This document shows, piece by piece, positions 1 to 8,931 of a stretch of DNA of 15,547 nucleotides. The notes below the pieces were generated by a model that saw nothing but the letters and a program-made list of their open reading frames with translations, made no database searches and was not told where the DNA came from. The first letter of the stretch is position 1. Every line of letters starts with the position of its first letter. The position numbers were made by a program, and so were the translations under genes. The stretch spans positions 1-15,547 of the forward strand of contig JAUILM010000043.1 in assembly GCA_030432855.1 (NCBI GenBank), read 5' to 3'. The DNA is from Bacteroidia bacterium. Lineage in GTDB: Bacteria > Bacteroidota > Bacteroidia > Chitinophagales > Saprospiraceae.

Positions 1-1744
1 CCTGCAATTCACCTCCTGTCCCTGGGTTATACCATCTGACATCGTAATTGATTTCGGAATTATCAAGATCGATCTGGCAAGGGCCAGCTTTTGATAGGTA
101 GATAGCGTAGACTTCTTGTGGCTTGTAAAAGCAATAGAAGGTACCGTCATGCGTAACGATAGAATTATCAGGAGTCATTTCCCAAAAGGGAAGATGATCC
201 TGGAAAAACTCCAATGCATACCGGGTATAGTCCCAGAGTCGATCCCTGGATCGCCAATCCTCGCATCCCAGGTCATTATTATGGTTTAAGTACCCAAAGT
301 ACCATTCCACTCCAGCTCCACCAGCCATAAGTGTGGCCCAGAGAATGGCATCACGCATTTCCGCCTGATTATTATCTTCTCGGTCATCCGGATCAATACC
401 ACGATTGGCAGGTCCCAACTCATCGAGATGGATCACCCAGGGTCTGCCAGCCATCGCCGATTTTTCCCGCCAGGTACGTACACTTTCATAGGTATGATGT
501 GGATTCCCATTTTGAATGGACATTCCATCGAGATACTCAAAGCCTAAATGTGGCGTAAATAGCTCTTCTTTGCTTTCGTCATTGTGATGCGTATGTATGA
601 CAATCAGATTTTCATAAGGATCATGATCACTGATATATTGCACCATAGCCTCCCGTTGTTCAATGGTTTGACCATTTGGTGAAAAGTCCATAGGACCATT
701 TTCCTCCCCCATATTCCAGGTCACACCGAGGTGGTGGCTAAAGCGGGCTATCAATTCCCGATAGTACAGTTTGCGCTGCGGACCAGTGTCTCCATCATCC
801 AGCAGTTTTTCATTTTCAGTCTCCTGCAAAACCACATGAAGGCTAAGTCCCAGAGCATCCATATGATCAAAAACAATCTCCCACTGGTCTAGCTTACTAC
901 AATCAAAACGAAACCGTTCATCGTAACCGGTGTAGGGCCAGACATCCTTTCCGTCTCCTTCTATATTCATTGTAAGAAAATAGACAGAGTTCATTTGCTC
1001 GCTGGCGAGGTAGTTTAAGGCTCCAATGATGCCTTTTCCCTTTCCATCTTGCCAGGTGGGATCACCCTCTTGCCAATCTTTAACATGAGGAGCATACTGG
1101 TGAAGTTGATCTGTATTCGCTGCTTCTCCCTCACGATTCTCAGGAGCGGTCCCTTTATAGGTACCATCAAACTCATGAAAAGCAAGAAAATTTTCAGGAC
1201 TGTCTGCTCCTCCTTTTAAATAATATGCACCAGAACCCGCATATCTTAAATAATGACCGTCGGTGGTTTCTATCCGTCCCTTATGATCCTCATTTTCAAG
1301 TACTTCAAAACTGCCAGTTGCACCATCGAAAGACACAGACTCTCCTGCAGACGGATCATCACTGATGGCTATATCCGGTCCTTTTCTGAAAGATGCATTA
1401 TAAGTCCATACCCCTATCCTACCGGGTCTAAATCTCACCTTCCAGATGTTACCCTCTTCAGCACCTGTCTCGGCAGCATTCCCGTCAGCAGCATAAAACC
1501 CTGGAATAGTGACCGTGTGATCTCCCTGATGAAAGTCTACCAAGAGGCGATACGAAGTGAAGGGATTTTCAGTATCAGATTCAGATACAGCAGGTCCTTC
1601 AAACTCAAGTGTAAGTTTTTCCCACTGATGCACTTGCAAGGTCTCTTCTTGAGAATCTGTAGCACATCCCAACAAAGTAAGAATATATACGAAAAATAAG
1701 GATCCGACAACCGGCCGATGACATAGAGAAGACATATTCAGCAT
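1..1744 (-). CDS. DUF5060-domain lipoprotein, putative clan GH-A glycoside hydrolase (C-terminus cut by window edge)
   Basis: The frame stays open from ATG 1744 to the window edge (581 residues; in-frame alternative start 1735). The N-terminus is a lipoprotein signal with lipobox LLGC and predicted lipidated Cys27, so the protein is probably anchored in a membrane facing the periplasm or outside. Residues about 37-115 resemble the DUF5060 beta-sandwich (WEKLTLEFEGP, then WKVRFRP...GVWTY). A TIM-barrel-like region follows: WNMGEENGP at 343-351 and HLDELGP at 439-445 look like the strand-4 and strand-7 motifs of clan GH-A, making E348 (or E347) the likely acid/base and E442 the nucleophile. The last visible residues (YKPQEVYAIYL...WYNPGTGG) resemble the small beta domain named 'putative collagen-binding domain of a collagenase', so only a short tail is missing. 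The substrate cannot be told. It lies 56 bp downstream of the permease and may be co-transcribed. The family call is from motif memory, not a search. Confidence 0.8.
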   Translation of the reverse strand, partial: MLNMSSLCHRPVVGSLFFVYILTLLGCATDSQEETLQVHQWEKLTLEFEGPAVSESDTENPFTSYRLLVDFHQGDHTVTIPGFYAADGNAAETGAEEGNIWKVRFRPGRIGVWTYNASFRKGPDIAISDDPSAGESVSFDGATGSFEVLENEDHKGRIETTDGHYLRYAGSGAYYLKGGADSPENFLAFHEFDGTYKGTAPENREGEAANTDQLHQYAPHVKDWQEGDPTWQDGKGKGIIGALNYLASEQMNSVYFLTMNIEGDGKDVWPYTGYDERFRFDCSKLDQWEIVFDHMDALGLSLHVVLQETENEKLLDDGDTGPQRKLYYRELIARFSHHLGVTWNMGEENGPMDFSPNGQTIEQREAMVQYISDHDPYENLIVIHTHHNDESKEELFTPHLGFEYLDGMSIQNGNPHHTYESVRTWREKSAMAGRPWVIHLDELGPANRGIDPDDREDNNQAEMRDAILWATLMAGGAGVEWYFGYLNHNNDLGCEDWRSRDRLWDYTRYALEFFQDHLPFWEMTPDNSIVTHDGTFYCFYKPQEVYAIYLSKAGPCQIDLDNSEINYDVRWYNPGTGGELQ

Positions 1745-1800
1745 TTTACTTACTGAAAGGTCTGCATTTTTTACGACATGTTCAGTCAAGGGGAACCCAA

Positions 1801-4455
1801 CTATTCATCCCTTATAGCATCTACCGGGTTAGCTCTCGCAGCCTGCACAATTTTAAGACTGACAGACCCCATGGCAATAACCAACACACAAGCACCAGCA
1901 ATCAAAAACGACCAAATGCCGATCGATATTCGACTGGCAAAGGTATTGAGCCAGTTATTCATAATCCAGTAAATAATCGGCCACGCTATCAAGTTTGCCA
2001 GCAAGAGTAGCATTAAAAATTCTCGGGAAAGCAGGTTTACGATCTTCCAAACACTTGCACCCAAGACCTTTCTCACCCCGATTTCCTTACTACGTTTTAC
2101 CACATTAAAACTGCTGAGACCAAAGAGTCCCAGGCAGGCAACAAAGATTGCAAACAAAGCAAATAATGTAAAGACCCTACTGAAAGTATGATCGTTATTA
2201 TATTGTCGGTTGAAGAAATCATCAAGGAAAAAATAATCAAAAGGATTCCCGGGATAAAAGCTTTCATACGTTGATTGTAGACTATTGAGGGCAGATGGGT
2301 TTGTATTTTCTTTTAAGCGTATGGTGTAGTACCCGGAATTGTCTGGCTGTAAATGAAATATCAGAGGTGAAACGGCTTGCTTGGCTGTCATTTGATTATA
2401 GTCATCCACCACGCCAATGACTGTCCATGGCTTATTCCAGAAAAAAACTTTATCTCCAATGGTAGCTTCAGGACTCTTAAATCCTAAATATTCGATGGCA
2501 CGAGCATTCAAGATGACAGATCCCGTATCGGTCTGATGCGACCTATTGTAACTGCGCCCAGCAACTACATCAATGTCATACGTATCAAAGTAGTTATAGT
2601 CAATACCTACATTGTAAATTATCTTGTTTGCATCTTCACTCTGACTATTTCTTCGTATTCCATTGGTCCAAAAAATTTCATCTCCTGGCACATTGGATCC
2701 ATTCGTCACAGACTCCACAAAGGCAAGCTGTTTAAGTTCATTCTTAAAAGATTCATTAGTACTGGGGAAAAGTGAATCCTGTCCAAAAACCCTGGGACCA
2801 TTCACTACCACCATTTCCGACATATCAAATCCAAGGTCTAACTTCCGCAAATGATTTAATTGTTGATATACGATCAGTGTACCCGCTATTAATCCAACTG
2901 ATGCTACAAATTGAAAAACAACCAACGCCTTTCTAAAAAATACGTTTGAAATACCCTTTGTTAGTTTTCCCTTCAGGACTGACACCGGTCGAAAAGAAGA
3001 TAAAACCAGTGCAGGATACAGACCGGATAAAACAGTACCTAAGAGAAAGATCGCACTTATTGTGATCCAGAATTGGGGATCCCCTAAAAAGGCAGTACTT
3101 AATCTTGAATCTGTCAGGATATTAAACCCTCTAATACCAGCCAATACAATAAAAACGCCCAGGAACAAAGCGATAAGATTAAGAACGAATGCTTCAGTGA
3201 AGAATTGAAAAATCAGTTGTCGTCTACTGGCTCCAAGTGTCTTTCTTACTCCCACCTCCTTGGATCGGTCGATGGATCTTGCTGTTGATAAATTCACATA
3301 ATTTATCCAGGCAATGATCAGGATAAAAAGTGCAATTACACTTAAGAATTCGACGGCTCTCCCATCTCCTTGCTCTTCTGGCTCTGACTCCTGTAACAAA
3401 TTGGAATACAGGTGTATATCTGCTATAGATTGTAGTGGAAATTCAGCCTTAAAGTTATACTTTTCAAAGTCTTCCTTTCGCTCCTGATATAGTATGTCTG
3501 CAAATTTTTCATCAAAGACAATCGGATCTGTACCTGGCTCCACTCTAACATATGTATTAAAGTCGTACCAGCCCCAGGATGTTTCAGAGCTGGACACTCC
3601 TTCATCATTTCTGGTTCTACTATTTAAGGTTTCATAGCTTATCAGAAAATTAAACTTTAAATGAGAGTTTTCCGGAACATTCCTGGCTACACCTGTGACC
3701 TGCAATTTATCATCGCCATCAAATTCCAGCGTTTTACCTATAGGGTCTTCATTACCAAAGTATTTCTTGCTGATCTCTTCTGTAATTATCACTGAATAAG
3801 GATCTGATAGAGCGGTGGAAGGATCGCCTTTGATCAAAGGGAAAGAGAAAATGGTTAGAAAAGACGGGTCGACAATATGCATGCGTTTTTCCCGAAAGGA
3901 TGTATTGTTATAGGATATAGTGCCAGACATGGGGTACGCCCTTACAAAATCAACTACCTCAGGTAGATTCTCCTTCATGAAAGGTCCGACACGGGGTACG
4001 GCAGCAGCACAATCAATATTTAATTCTCCATCCCGATATACTTTGTACCGTACCCTGTATATATCCTCATAGGCATCATGAAAGCGATCATAACTCTTCT
4101 CGTATGAGACGTACTGAAGGATAAACAGACAAGCAGCAATACCAATAGCCAGCCCCAGAATATTCAGAATGGAGTATGTCGCATTCTTTGAAATATTTCT
4201 AATCGTACTCTTTAAATAGTTTCCAATCATAGCCAAGGAATTATTTGATGGAGATCTGCGAAACCTCCTGAGGTTATAGTTTCGAATAGATAATAATACG
4301 TTCTTCAAATACCTTCGAGTAGCATAAACTTTCCCTTGTTCGGTATAATCCATTTGGAACAGCTCCAGTAAATCACCTTGAATTTCATCCAATATTGATG
4401 GGTCAATCCACCAACTCAAAATCTTCATGATCCATTTAGGAGGAAGTCGTTCCAT
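1801..4455 (-). CDS. FtsX/MacB-type ABC transporter permease with N-terminal prefix domain (orphan permease)
   Basis: An 884-residue protein with two FtsX units. Residues about 1-70 form a soluble prefix (PPKWIMKILSWW...EIQGDLLELF) of the 'permease prefix domain 2' kind. A transmembrane helix at about 97-115 (NILGLAIGIAACLFI) is followed by a periplasmic MacB-like core to about 365, then three helices. The first signature, EVGVRKTLGA, lies near residue 400 and the second, EIGVRKVLGA, near residue 788; each precedes a helix bundle. This duplicated layout is that of MacB-like permeases that act on lipoproteins, peptides or envelope stress rather than classical import. No ATPase gene is visible nearby, so it is an orphan permease that must borrow an ATPase or work differently. 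The PadR gene 12 bp upstream is the regulator commonly paired with such permeases (as in the ADOP group). The substrate is unknown. Confidence 0.9.
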   Translation of the reverse strand: MERLPPKWIMKILSWWIDPSILDEIQGDLLELFQMDYTEQGKVYATRRYLKNVLLSIRNYNLRRFRRSPSNNSLAMIGNYLKSTIRNISKNATYSILNILGLAIGIAACLFILQYVSYEKSYDRFHDAYEDIYRVRYKVYRDGELNIDCAAAVPRVGPFMKENLPEVVDFVRAYPMSGTISYNNTSFREKRMHIVDPSFLTIFSFPLIKGDPSTALSDPYSVIITEEISKKYFGNEDPIGKTLEFDGDDKLQVTGVARNVPENSHLKFNFLISYETLNSRTRNDEGVSSSETSWGWYDFNTYVRVEPGTDPIVFDEKFADILYQERKEDFEKYNFKAEFPLQSIADIHLYSNLLQESEPEEQGDGRAVEFLSVIALFILIIAWINYVNLSTARSIDRSKEVGVRKTLGASRRQLIFQFFTEAFVLNLIALFLGVFIVLAGIRGFNILTDSRLSTAFLGDPQFWITISAIFLLGTVLSGLYPALVLSSFRPVSVLKGKLTKGISNVFFRKALVVFQFVASVGLIAGTLIVYQQLNHLRKLDLGFDMSEMVVVNGPRVFGQDSLFPSTNESFKNELKQLAFVESVTNGSNVPGDEIFWTNGIRRNSQSEDANKIIYNVGIDYNYFDTYDIDVVAGRSYNRSHQTDTGSVILNARAIEYLGFKSPEATIGDKVFFWNKPWTVIGVVDDYNQMTAKQAVSPLIFHLQPDNSGYYTIRLKENTNPSALNSLQSTYESFYPGNPFDYFFLDDFFNRQYNNDHTFSRVFTLFALFAIFVACLGLFGLSSFNVVKRSKEIGVRKVLGASVWKIVNLLSREFLMLLLLANLIAWPIIYWIMNNWLNTFASRISIGIWSFLIAGACVLVIAMGSVSLKIVQAARANPVDAIRDE

Positions 4456-4467
4456 GCATCATTTGTA

Positions 4468-4797
4468 TTAATTACCAAAGGAAAGCCTGGGTATCTCACG
4501 CCATAGTTTCTCACGTATCATCTTGGCAGATTGTAGGGTAGCAAATCCCGCACTAGTCACACGAAACATTCGCTTTTGTTTGCCACCTCGGGTTGCTGTT
4601 GCTCCACCCATTTCTGAGGCCAGGTATCCTTTTTCCTCCAGTCGATACAACGCGGTATGTACTGCACTGATATTTACCTTTCTATCTGCCTTATTGGTAA
4701 TTTCGCTCTGAACAGTGACTGCATACGCATAATTATCCAGTGAGGCCACCACAAGCAATACTAGTTCTTCAAACTCTCCCAGATGTTTACCTTTCAT
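4468..4797 (-). CDS. PadR family transcriptional regulator
   Basis: A 109-residue winged-helix protein of the short PadR (PF03551) type. It starts with the typical LGEFEELVLLVVASL helix, continues through the recognition region (NISAVHTALYRLEEKGYL, about residues 42-59), and has a wing with the usual G-rich turn before a basic KQKRMFRVTSAG strand at about 73-86. A short C-terminal helix for dimerisation follows. It is the first gene of a two-gene unit with the permease, only 12 bp apart. PadR proteins usually repress their own operon until an effector binds; an imperfect inverted repeat at 4839-4859 is a candidate operator. The effector is not predictable. ATG 4797 gives the standard N-terminus for the family. 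Confidence 0.93.
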   Translation of the reverse strand: MKGKHLGEFEELVLLVVASLDNYAYAVTVQSEITNKADRKVNISAVHTALYRLEEKGYLASEMGGATATRGGKQKRMFRVTSAGFATLQSAKMIREKLWREIPRLSFGN

Positions 4798-4838
4798 ATC
4801 GTCACTTCATTAACAAAGGTGCACGGTACTTATTTTCC

Positions 4839-4859
4839 TAATATTTGTAAATAATACTA
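4839..4859. promoter_or_regulatory. Candidate PadR operator (imperfect inverted repeat)
   Basis: A 21-bp imperfect palindrome of the form TA(A/G)TATT-N7-AATA(T/C)TA lies 42-62 bp upstream of the padR start. It is AT-rich, and PadR proteins often autoregulate through AT-rich inverted repeats at this distance. The operator role is inference from position and symmetry only. A weak -7-like element (CACCTTTG, minus strand, 4821-4814) sits between it and the gene. Confidence 0.3.
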
Positions 4860-4902
4860 AAACTAGAGACGGACTGCACGTACCAATAGTTGCATGATGC
4901 TC

Positions 4903-4934
4903 AAAAAAAAAGGACCTGACACAATCAGATCCTT
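4903..4934 (-). terminator. Intrinsic terminator of transketolase gene
   Basis: Read on the minus strand, a 10-bp stem (AAGGATCTGA / TCAGGTCCTT, one G-U pair) closes a 5-nt loop (TTGTG) and runs into seven further T residues. It lies 27 bp past the transketolase stop codon and upstream of padR, so it separates the two transcription units. This is a textbook rho-independent terminator. Confidence 0.88.
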
Positions 4935-4961
4935 CCTTAATATTCTCTATTGCAGGGACTA

Positions 4962-6965
4962 CTATCCCAACAACTCTTCCACTTTTGCTGCCATGTCTTC
5001 AGCGGTGAGCCCAAATCGTTTGTAGATTTCTTCATAAGGTGCACTTATTCCAAATCGATCTATACCGATCACAGCACCATGATCACCCACATATTTATGC
5101 CATCCCAGTGTCGATCCTGGCTCAATGGCAACCTTTACGGGTACACCAGCAGGTAGTACCGAGGATTTGTATGCGGCATCTTGCTCCTCAAAGAGCTCCC
5201 AGCTTGGCATACTCACTACTCGGGCATCTATATTTTTTGATTTCAATATTTCCTGGGCCTCCATAGCTACACCAACTTCTGAACCTGTAGCTATTAGAAT
5301 CGCCTGAGGCGTATCACCGGTTTCAGCGCTTAGCGTATAGGCACCCTTATGAAGGTTGGATGCAGGGGCCACCACGTCTGTATCAAGAATGGGGATACCC
5401 TGACGAGACAAGACGAGCAATGTGGGACCATCCGTTCGCTGAATAGCTGCTTTCCAGGCTTCCAGGGCTTCATTGGCATCTGCAGGCCGTATCACGGTAA
5501 GGTTGGGCATGGCACGTAAAGATGCCAGGTGTTCGACCGGTTGGTGGGTTGGACCATCCTCTCCCAAACCTATGCTATCATGCGTCATAACATAAATGAT
5601 AGGTTGATGCATCAAGGCAGCCAAACGAATAGCTGCTCGGCAGTAATCTGTAAAAACAAAGAATGTCGCAGCATATACACGCACACCACCATGTAATGAC
5701 ATACCGGTACTAGCAGCGCACATTGCCATCTCACGAATACCCCATCCCAGGTTTCTACCGGTATAATCATCTTTGGAGAAATAAGGATGTCCCTTGATCA
5801 TAGTCTTGGTAGATGGCTCGAGATCGGCACTCCCTCCCATTAGCCAGGGTAACTTATCTTTTACAGCATTTATAAACACACTATTTAATGCTCGGGTAGC
5901 CAATGCTTTATCATCTTTTCCATAGGAGGGTACTTCACTGTCCCACCCCTCGGGCAGACGCTGCTCATAAGCGGCTTTGAGTGATGCAGCCAGGTCAGGA
6001 AATTCGGAAGCATAGGCTTCAAACCGATCTTCCCATGATTTTTCCGCCGCTTCTCCCCGTTTTACAATCTCTTCTCGTGTACTATAGACTTCGTCCGGCA
6101 CATAGAAGGGCTCCTCGGAAGGCCATCCATATACTTCCTTTGTCTTCAGAACCTCCTCTGCACCCAGTGGCGATCCATGCGCCGAAGCAGTATCTACTTT
6201 GTTAGGTGATCCATATCCGATATGCGTCCTTAAGATGATAAGTGAAGGTTTATTTTCCTCTGACTTAGCCGTTTTAAATGCATCCTTAAGCCTATCCAGA
6301 TCATTTGCACTTTCCCCAAGATTTTGCACATGCCAACCATACGATTCGAAGCGCTTCTCCACATCTTCCGAAAAGGCAATGTCCGTATCACCCTCGATGG
6401 TGATGTGGTTGTCATCGTACAGATATATAAGTTTGCCCAGACCGAGATGCCCTGCCAGGGAAGCTGCTTCATGAGATGCACCCTCCATCAGATCTCCATC
6501 GCTGCATATGGCATATGTATAGTGGTCTACGATTTCATGACCTGGACGATTGTACCGTGCAGCAAGATGTGCTTCAGCCATCGCCATACCTACTCCATTC
6601 ATAAAACCCTGACCTAATGGTCCTGTTGTGGTCTCTACTCCCGGAGTGATACCATGCTCAGGGTGACCCGGTGTAATACTATCCAACTGCCTGAATTGCT
6701 TTAGGTCATCGAGAGAAATATTGTATCCTGACACAAACAGGGAGCTATAAATCAACATCGAGGCATGTCCGTTTGAAAGTATAAATCGATCTCTGTCAAT
6801 CCATGCCGGATTTGAAGGGTTATGCTTCATAATATGGTGCCACAACACATACGAGGCAGGGGCTAGCGCCATGGCTGCTCCGGGATGCCCACTATTGGCC
6901 TTCTGTACACCATCCATGGACAAGGTACGAATGCTGTCTACGATTAACTTTTCTGATGCTTGCAT
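4962..6965 (-). CDS. tkt: Transketolase
   Basis: Thiamine-diphosphate enzyme of the non-oxidative pentose phosphate pathway. It moves two-carbon ketol units between xylulose 5-phosphate and ribose 5-phosphate or erythrose 4-phosphate, in the cytosol. The 667-residue length is that of full bacterial transketolase. Visible motifs: SGHPGA at 25-30 (His27), NGHAS with His67, TPGHPEHG from 98, and GPLGQG at 115-120. The cofactor/metal motif is SDGDLMEG at 155-162 with Asn185 about 30 residues later; the usual leading Gly of GDG is Ser155 here. The catalytic Glu is in GIREMAM (Glu412), and GLGEDGPTHQP marks the pyrimidine domain. All key residues are present, so it should be active. It is monocistronic: its own candidate -7 element lies upstream and a strong terminator follows. 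Confidence 0.97.
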   Translation of the reverse strand: MQASEKLIVDSIRTLSMDGVQKANSGHPGAAMALAPASYVLWHHIMKHNPSNPAWIDRDRFILSNGHASMLIYSSLFVSGYNISLDDLKQFRQLDSITPGHPEHGITPGVETTTGPLGQGFMNGVGMAMAEAHLAARYNRPGHEIVDHYTYAICSDGDLMEGASHEAASLAGHLGLGKLIYLYDDNHITIEGDTDIAFSEDVEKRFESYGWHVQNLGESANDLDRLKDAFKTAKSEENKPSLIILRTHIGYGSPNKVDTASAHGSPLGAEEVLKTKEVYGWPSEEPFYVPDEVYSTREEIVKRGEAAEKSWEDRFEAYASEFPDLAASLKAAYEQRLPEGWDSEVPSYGKDDKALATRALNSVFINAVKDKLPWLMGGSADLEPSTKTMIKGHPYFSKDDYTGRNLGWGIREMAMCAASTGMSLHGGVRVYAATFFVFTDYCRAAIRLAALMHQPIIYVMTHDSIGLGEDGPTHQPVEHLASLRAMPNLTVIRPADANEALEAWKAAIQRTDGPTLLVLSRQGIPILDTDVVAPASNLHKGAYTLSAETGDTPQAILIATGSEVGVAMEAQEILKSKNIDARVVSMPSWELFEEQDAAYKSSVLPAGVPVKVAIEPGSTLGWHKYVGDHGAVIGIDRFGISAPYEEIYKRFGLTAEDMAAKVEELLG

Positions 6966-7004
6966 TTATTTGCTGGCTTTACTTTAATAAGGATTGCAAA
7001 CCTG

Positions 7005-7012
7005 CAAAATTA
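7005..7012 (-). promoter_or_regulatory. Candidate -7 promoter element of tkt (TAATTTTG)
   Basis: The minus strand carries TAATTTTG, an exact match to the Bacteroidota -7 consensus TAnnTTTG, 39 nt upstream of the tkt start codon. This implies a leader of about 30 nt. I see no clear TTG at the expected -33 position, so the call rests on the -7 match and spacing. Confidence 0.42.
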
Positions 7013-7082
7013 TTTCAAGTTATCGTAAATCTCAGGGCTATATTCCTTCGTGAATCCTATTGTACGCAACACAATTTTCTGA

Positions 7083-8759
7083 TCACCAGCTTCCACCGCC
7101 GCCGCCGCCAAAGCCACCACCAGAAAATCCACCACCGGAGGATCCTGAAGAGGTACTTGTTGGTGCGGGTTTCACTGCAGTAAATGCACTTGTGACCGAA
7201 CTAAATACCAGGGCATCACTAAAATGACGCATCGTTGTACGCTTTCCTGTCTCATACCGATGTTCATTGTAAAACCAGCGTGGACTGTGCTCCCGGTACT
7301 TTGAAAATTGTTGAGTATATGTTTTATCATAACCGAAGGCTACTGCGTAAGGCAATGTCTTTTCAAAATAGTCCGGATCCTTTTGAGCAAGTCTTTGCAC
7401 CTCTTCTGGCGGCATTTTCTTCAAGAACCTTTGAAATGATTTTAATTGTGCCTGCAATAGCGCTCCCTCAGCGGTCTTCTTTGGTGTGGAAAAATGGATC
7501 ACTAACGCACCCACTCCCAAGATAATAGTGAGCATACCGGAGATAAATAGGCTAAATGCCGCCATCAAAACAATACCAATAATGAGACAAACCACAAATA
7601 ATGCAATCATACCTCCTTTATGGAACACCCCGTAATAACTCATATCATAGAGATCCGGTCTCTTGGTTACTTCACGCAAATCCCTTCTAATGTTTTGCCA
7701 GATTGTGGTAAACTTATATTTAAAATCAGAAAGAAATGAGAAGTCACCCTCAGCAAATAAACCTTCAAAAAAAGTATGTTGGTATTGAGGATACTCAGAG
7801 GGTAAATCCGTCAGTTTTTCGATATACAGATCATCTGTTTTGTGACCATATTCTTTCTCGACAGACTTAACCCGGATATATCCCTTAGCACCCCATTCGG
7901 GTATCAGCGCAATTATATCCCGATCATTTATTCGATCATCTACCAGTGCACCGACCTCAGAAGCAAATAGACCTTGAGGAGGAGATGAAATCACTTCATC
8001 CATATGGACTTTTTGCTGCTTTCCCCGGAAAGACCAAAATCCAAATAGCAAAGCCAGCAATGCTCCGGGAATAGCGAAAAAGTGATCTACAACCTTTGGT
8101 TTTTCATATTTTTTAATCGTACCCGGAGGAAACATAACCGCCAGTGTCACACCTTCATTGGGATTCAGGCTGGCAGTTGTAGCAATATTAATCGCATTAA
8201 TGTCAAGCGAACTCTTAATTTTTTGCTGACTAATACTACCTGCTGCTCCAGCAAAAACTTTATAATCTTCCAAATAGGCCCCTGCATTGGGTGGAACCTG
8301 CAGTGTGATATTTGCCCGCTCAATAGGAACATCCCATTCTGTACCAATAAAATTCCAATAGAACTCGGTACCTGTACTGTCGAAAATAAACGCATCATAC
8401 ACTCGATATGTAATCTGGTACGTCTTAATGCCTTCCACATAGGTGTCTGCATCTCCAATACGAATCGTGGTGGCTCCTCCTGAATGTTGTACCCGGTACT
8501 TGTCATTCTGTACGTCAATGTCAGAAATATCTATTTTTGTCTTTTGACCATTTACCACATATTGGGTAGGTATCTTACGGTAAATACCATGTCTTGGCTC
8601 AGAAAATTCGACCTGAATAGATTCATAGATATCAAAATAGCCATCCTGAAACACCTGTGCCTGAATTTCATAGTCTTTAATGACAAAGGCTTCCTGGGAG
8701 AATCCAGGTCTAAAAATGGCAAACAGAAAAAGGAATACAATAGAAGTAGATTTCATCAT
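7083..8759 (-). CDS. DUF2207 domain-containing membrane protein with Gly-rich C-terminus
   Basis: A 558-residue protein with a signal peptide at about 1-21 (cleavage likely before QEA). The extracytoplasmic DUF2207 beta-rich domain follows; its hallmark HGIYRKIP is at about 57-64. One transmembrane helix lies at about 223-243 (FAIPGALLALLFGF). A cytoplasmic segment comes next, then a hydrophobic hairpin at about 380-422, and a serine/glycine-rich tail ending FGGGGGGSW. This order (signal, DUF2207, helix, helix pair, Gly-rich end) is standard for the family, whose biochemical role is unknown; the polyglycine tail ending in tryptophan recurs in membrane proteins of this kind. ATG 8759 is followed directly by a second ATG at 8756, so the start is uncertain by one residue. 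It is 117 bp from tkt and 172 bp from the upstream gene, so probably transcribed alone. Confidence 0.85.
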   Translation of the reverse strand: MMKSTSIVFLFLFAIFRPGFSQEAFVIKDYEIQAQVFQDGYFDIYESIQVEFSEPRHGIYRKIPTQYVVNGQKTKIDISDIDVQNDKYRVQHSGGATTIRIGDADTYVEGIKTYQITYRVYDAFIFDSTGTEFYWNFIGTEWDVPIERANITLQVPPNAGAYLEDYKVFAGAAGSISQQKIKSSLDINAINIATTASLNPNEGVTLAVMFPPGTIKKYEKPKVVDHFFAIPGALLALLFGFWSFRGKQQKVHMDEVISSPPQGLFASEVGALVDDRINDRDIIALIPEWGAKGYIRVKSVEKEYGHKTDDLYIEKLTDLPSEYPQYQHTFFEGLFAEGDFSFLSDFKYKFTTIWQNIRRDLREVTKRPDLYDMSYYGVFHKGGMIALFVVCLIIGIVLMAAFSLFISGMLTIILGVGALVIHFSTPKKTAEGALLQAQLKSFQRFLKKMPPEEVQRLAQKDPDYFEKTLPYAVAFGYDKTYTQQFSKYREHSPRWFYNEHRYETGKRTTMRHFSDALVFSSVTSAFTAVKPAPTSTSSGSSGGGFSGGGFGGGGGGSW

Positions 8760-8773
8760 AATTTAATTTGGTT

Positions 8774-8815
8774 ACGATAGCGAAACCACATTTTATATTC
8801 GTTTCGTTCCATCGT
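8774..8815. promoter_or_regulatory. Interrupted inverted repeat upstream of the DUF2207 gene
   Basis: The arms ACGAT-AG-CGAAAC (8774-8786) and GTTTCG-TTCC-ATCGT (8801-8815) are complementary over 6 + 5 bp, with a small internal loop and a 14-nt AT-rich centre. The repeat ends 15 bp upstream of the DUF2207 start. It could be an operator or a leader-RNA hairpin. There is no T tract, so it is not a normal terminator. Function is inferred from position only. Confidence 0.35.
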
Positions 8816-8931
8816 ACATCCCCCTCAGGCTCTAAAATCGATTAATTCATCTATATACTCGACAAGTTTTTAGTCTGATGGAGTGCTACGACATCCACAA
8901 TTGTTGCCTAATCTTTTGACAAAAAGGGAAA

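Noticed and set aside
331..558. 75-codon plus-strand frame opposite the DUF5060 gene
   Set aside because: The minus strand is open over the whole region with recognisable domains; this is a shadow frame.
1745..1800. Possible promoter or terminator between the permease and DUF5060 genes
   Set aside because: Only a 5-bp CTGAA/TTCAG repeat with a long loop; no TAnnTTTG element and no T tract, so read-through from the permease is as likely.
7030..7082. Possible terminator hairpin after the DUF2207 gene (ATTGT...ACAAT)
   Set aside because: The stem is only 5 bp and AT-rich, with no T tract.
8082..8518. 133- and 117-codon frames within the DUF2207 gene
   Set aside because: They have no domain features and overlap a complete, recognisable membrane protein in the other frame.
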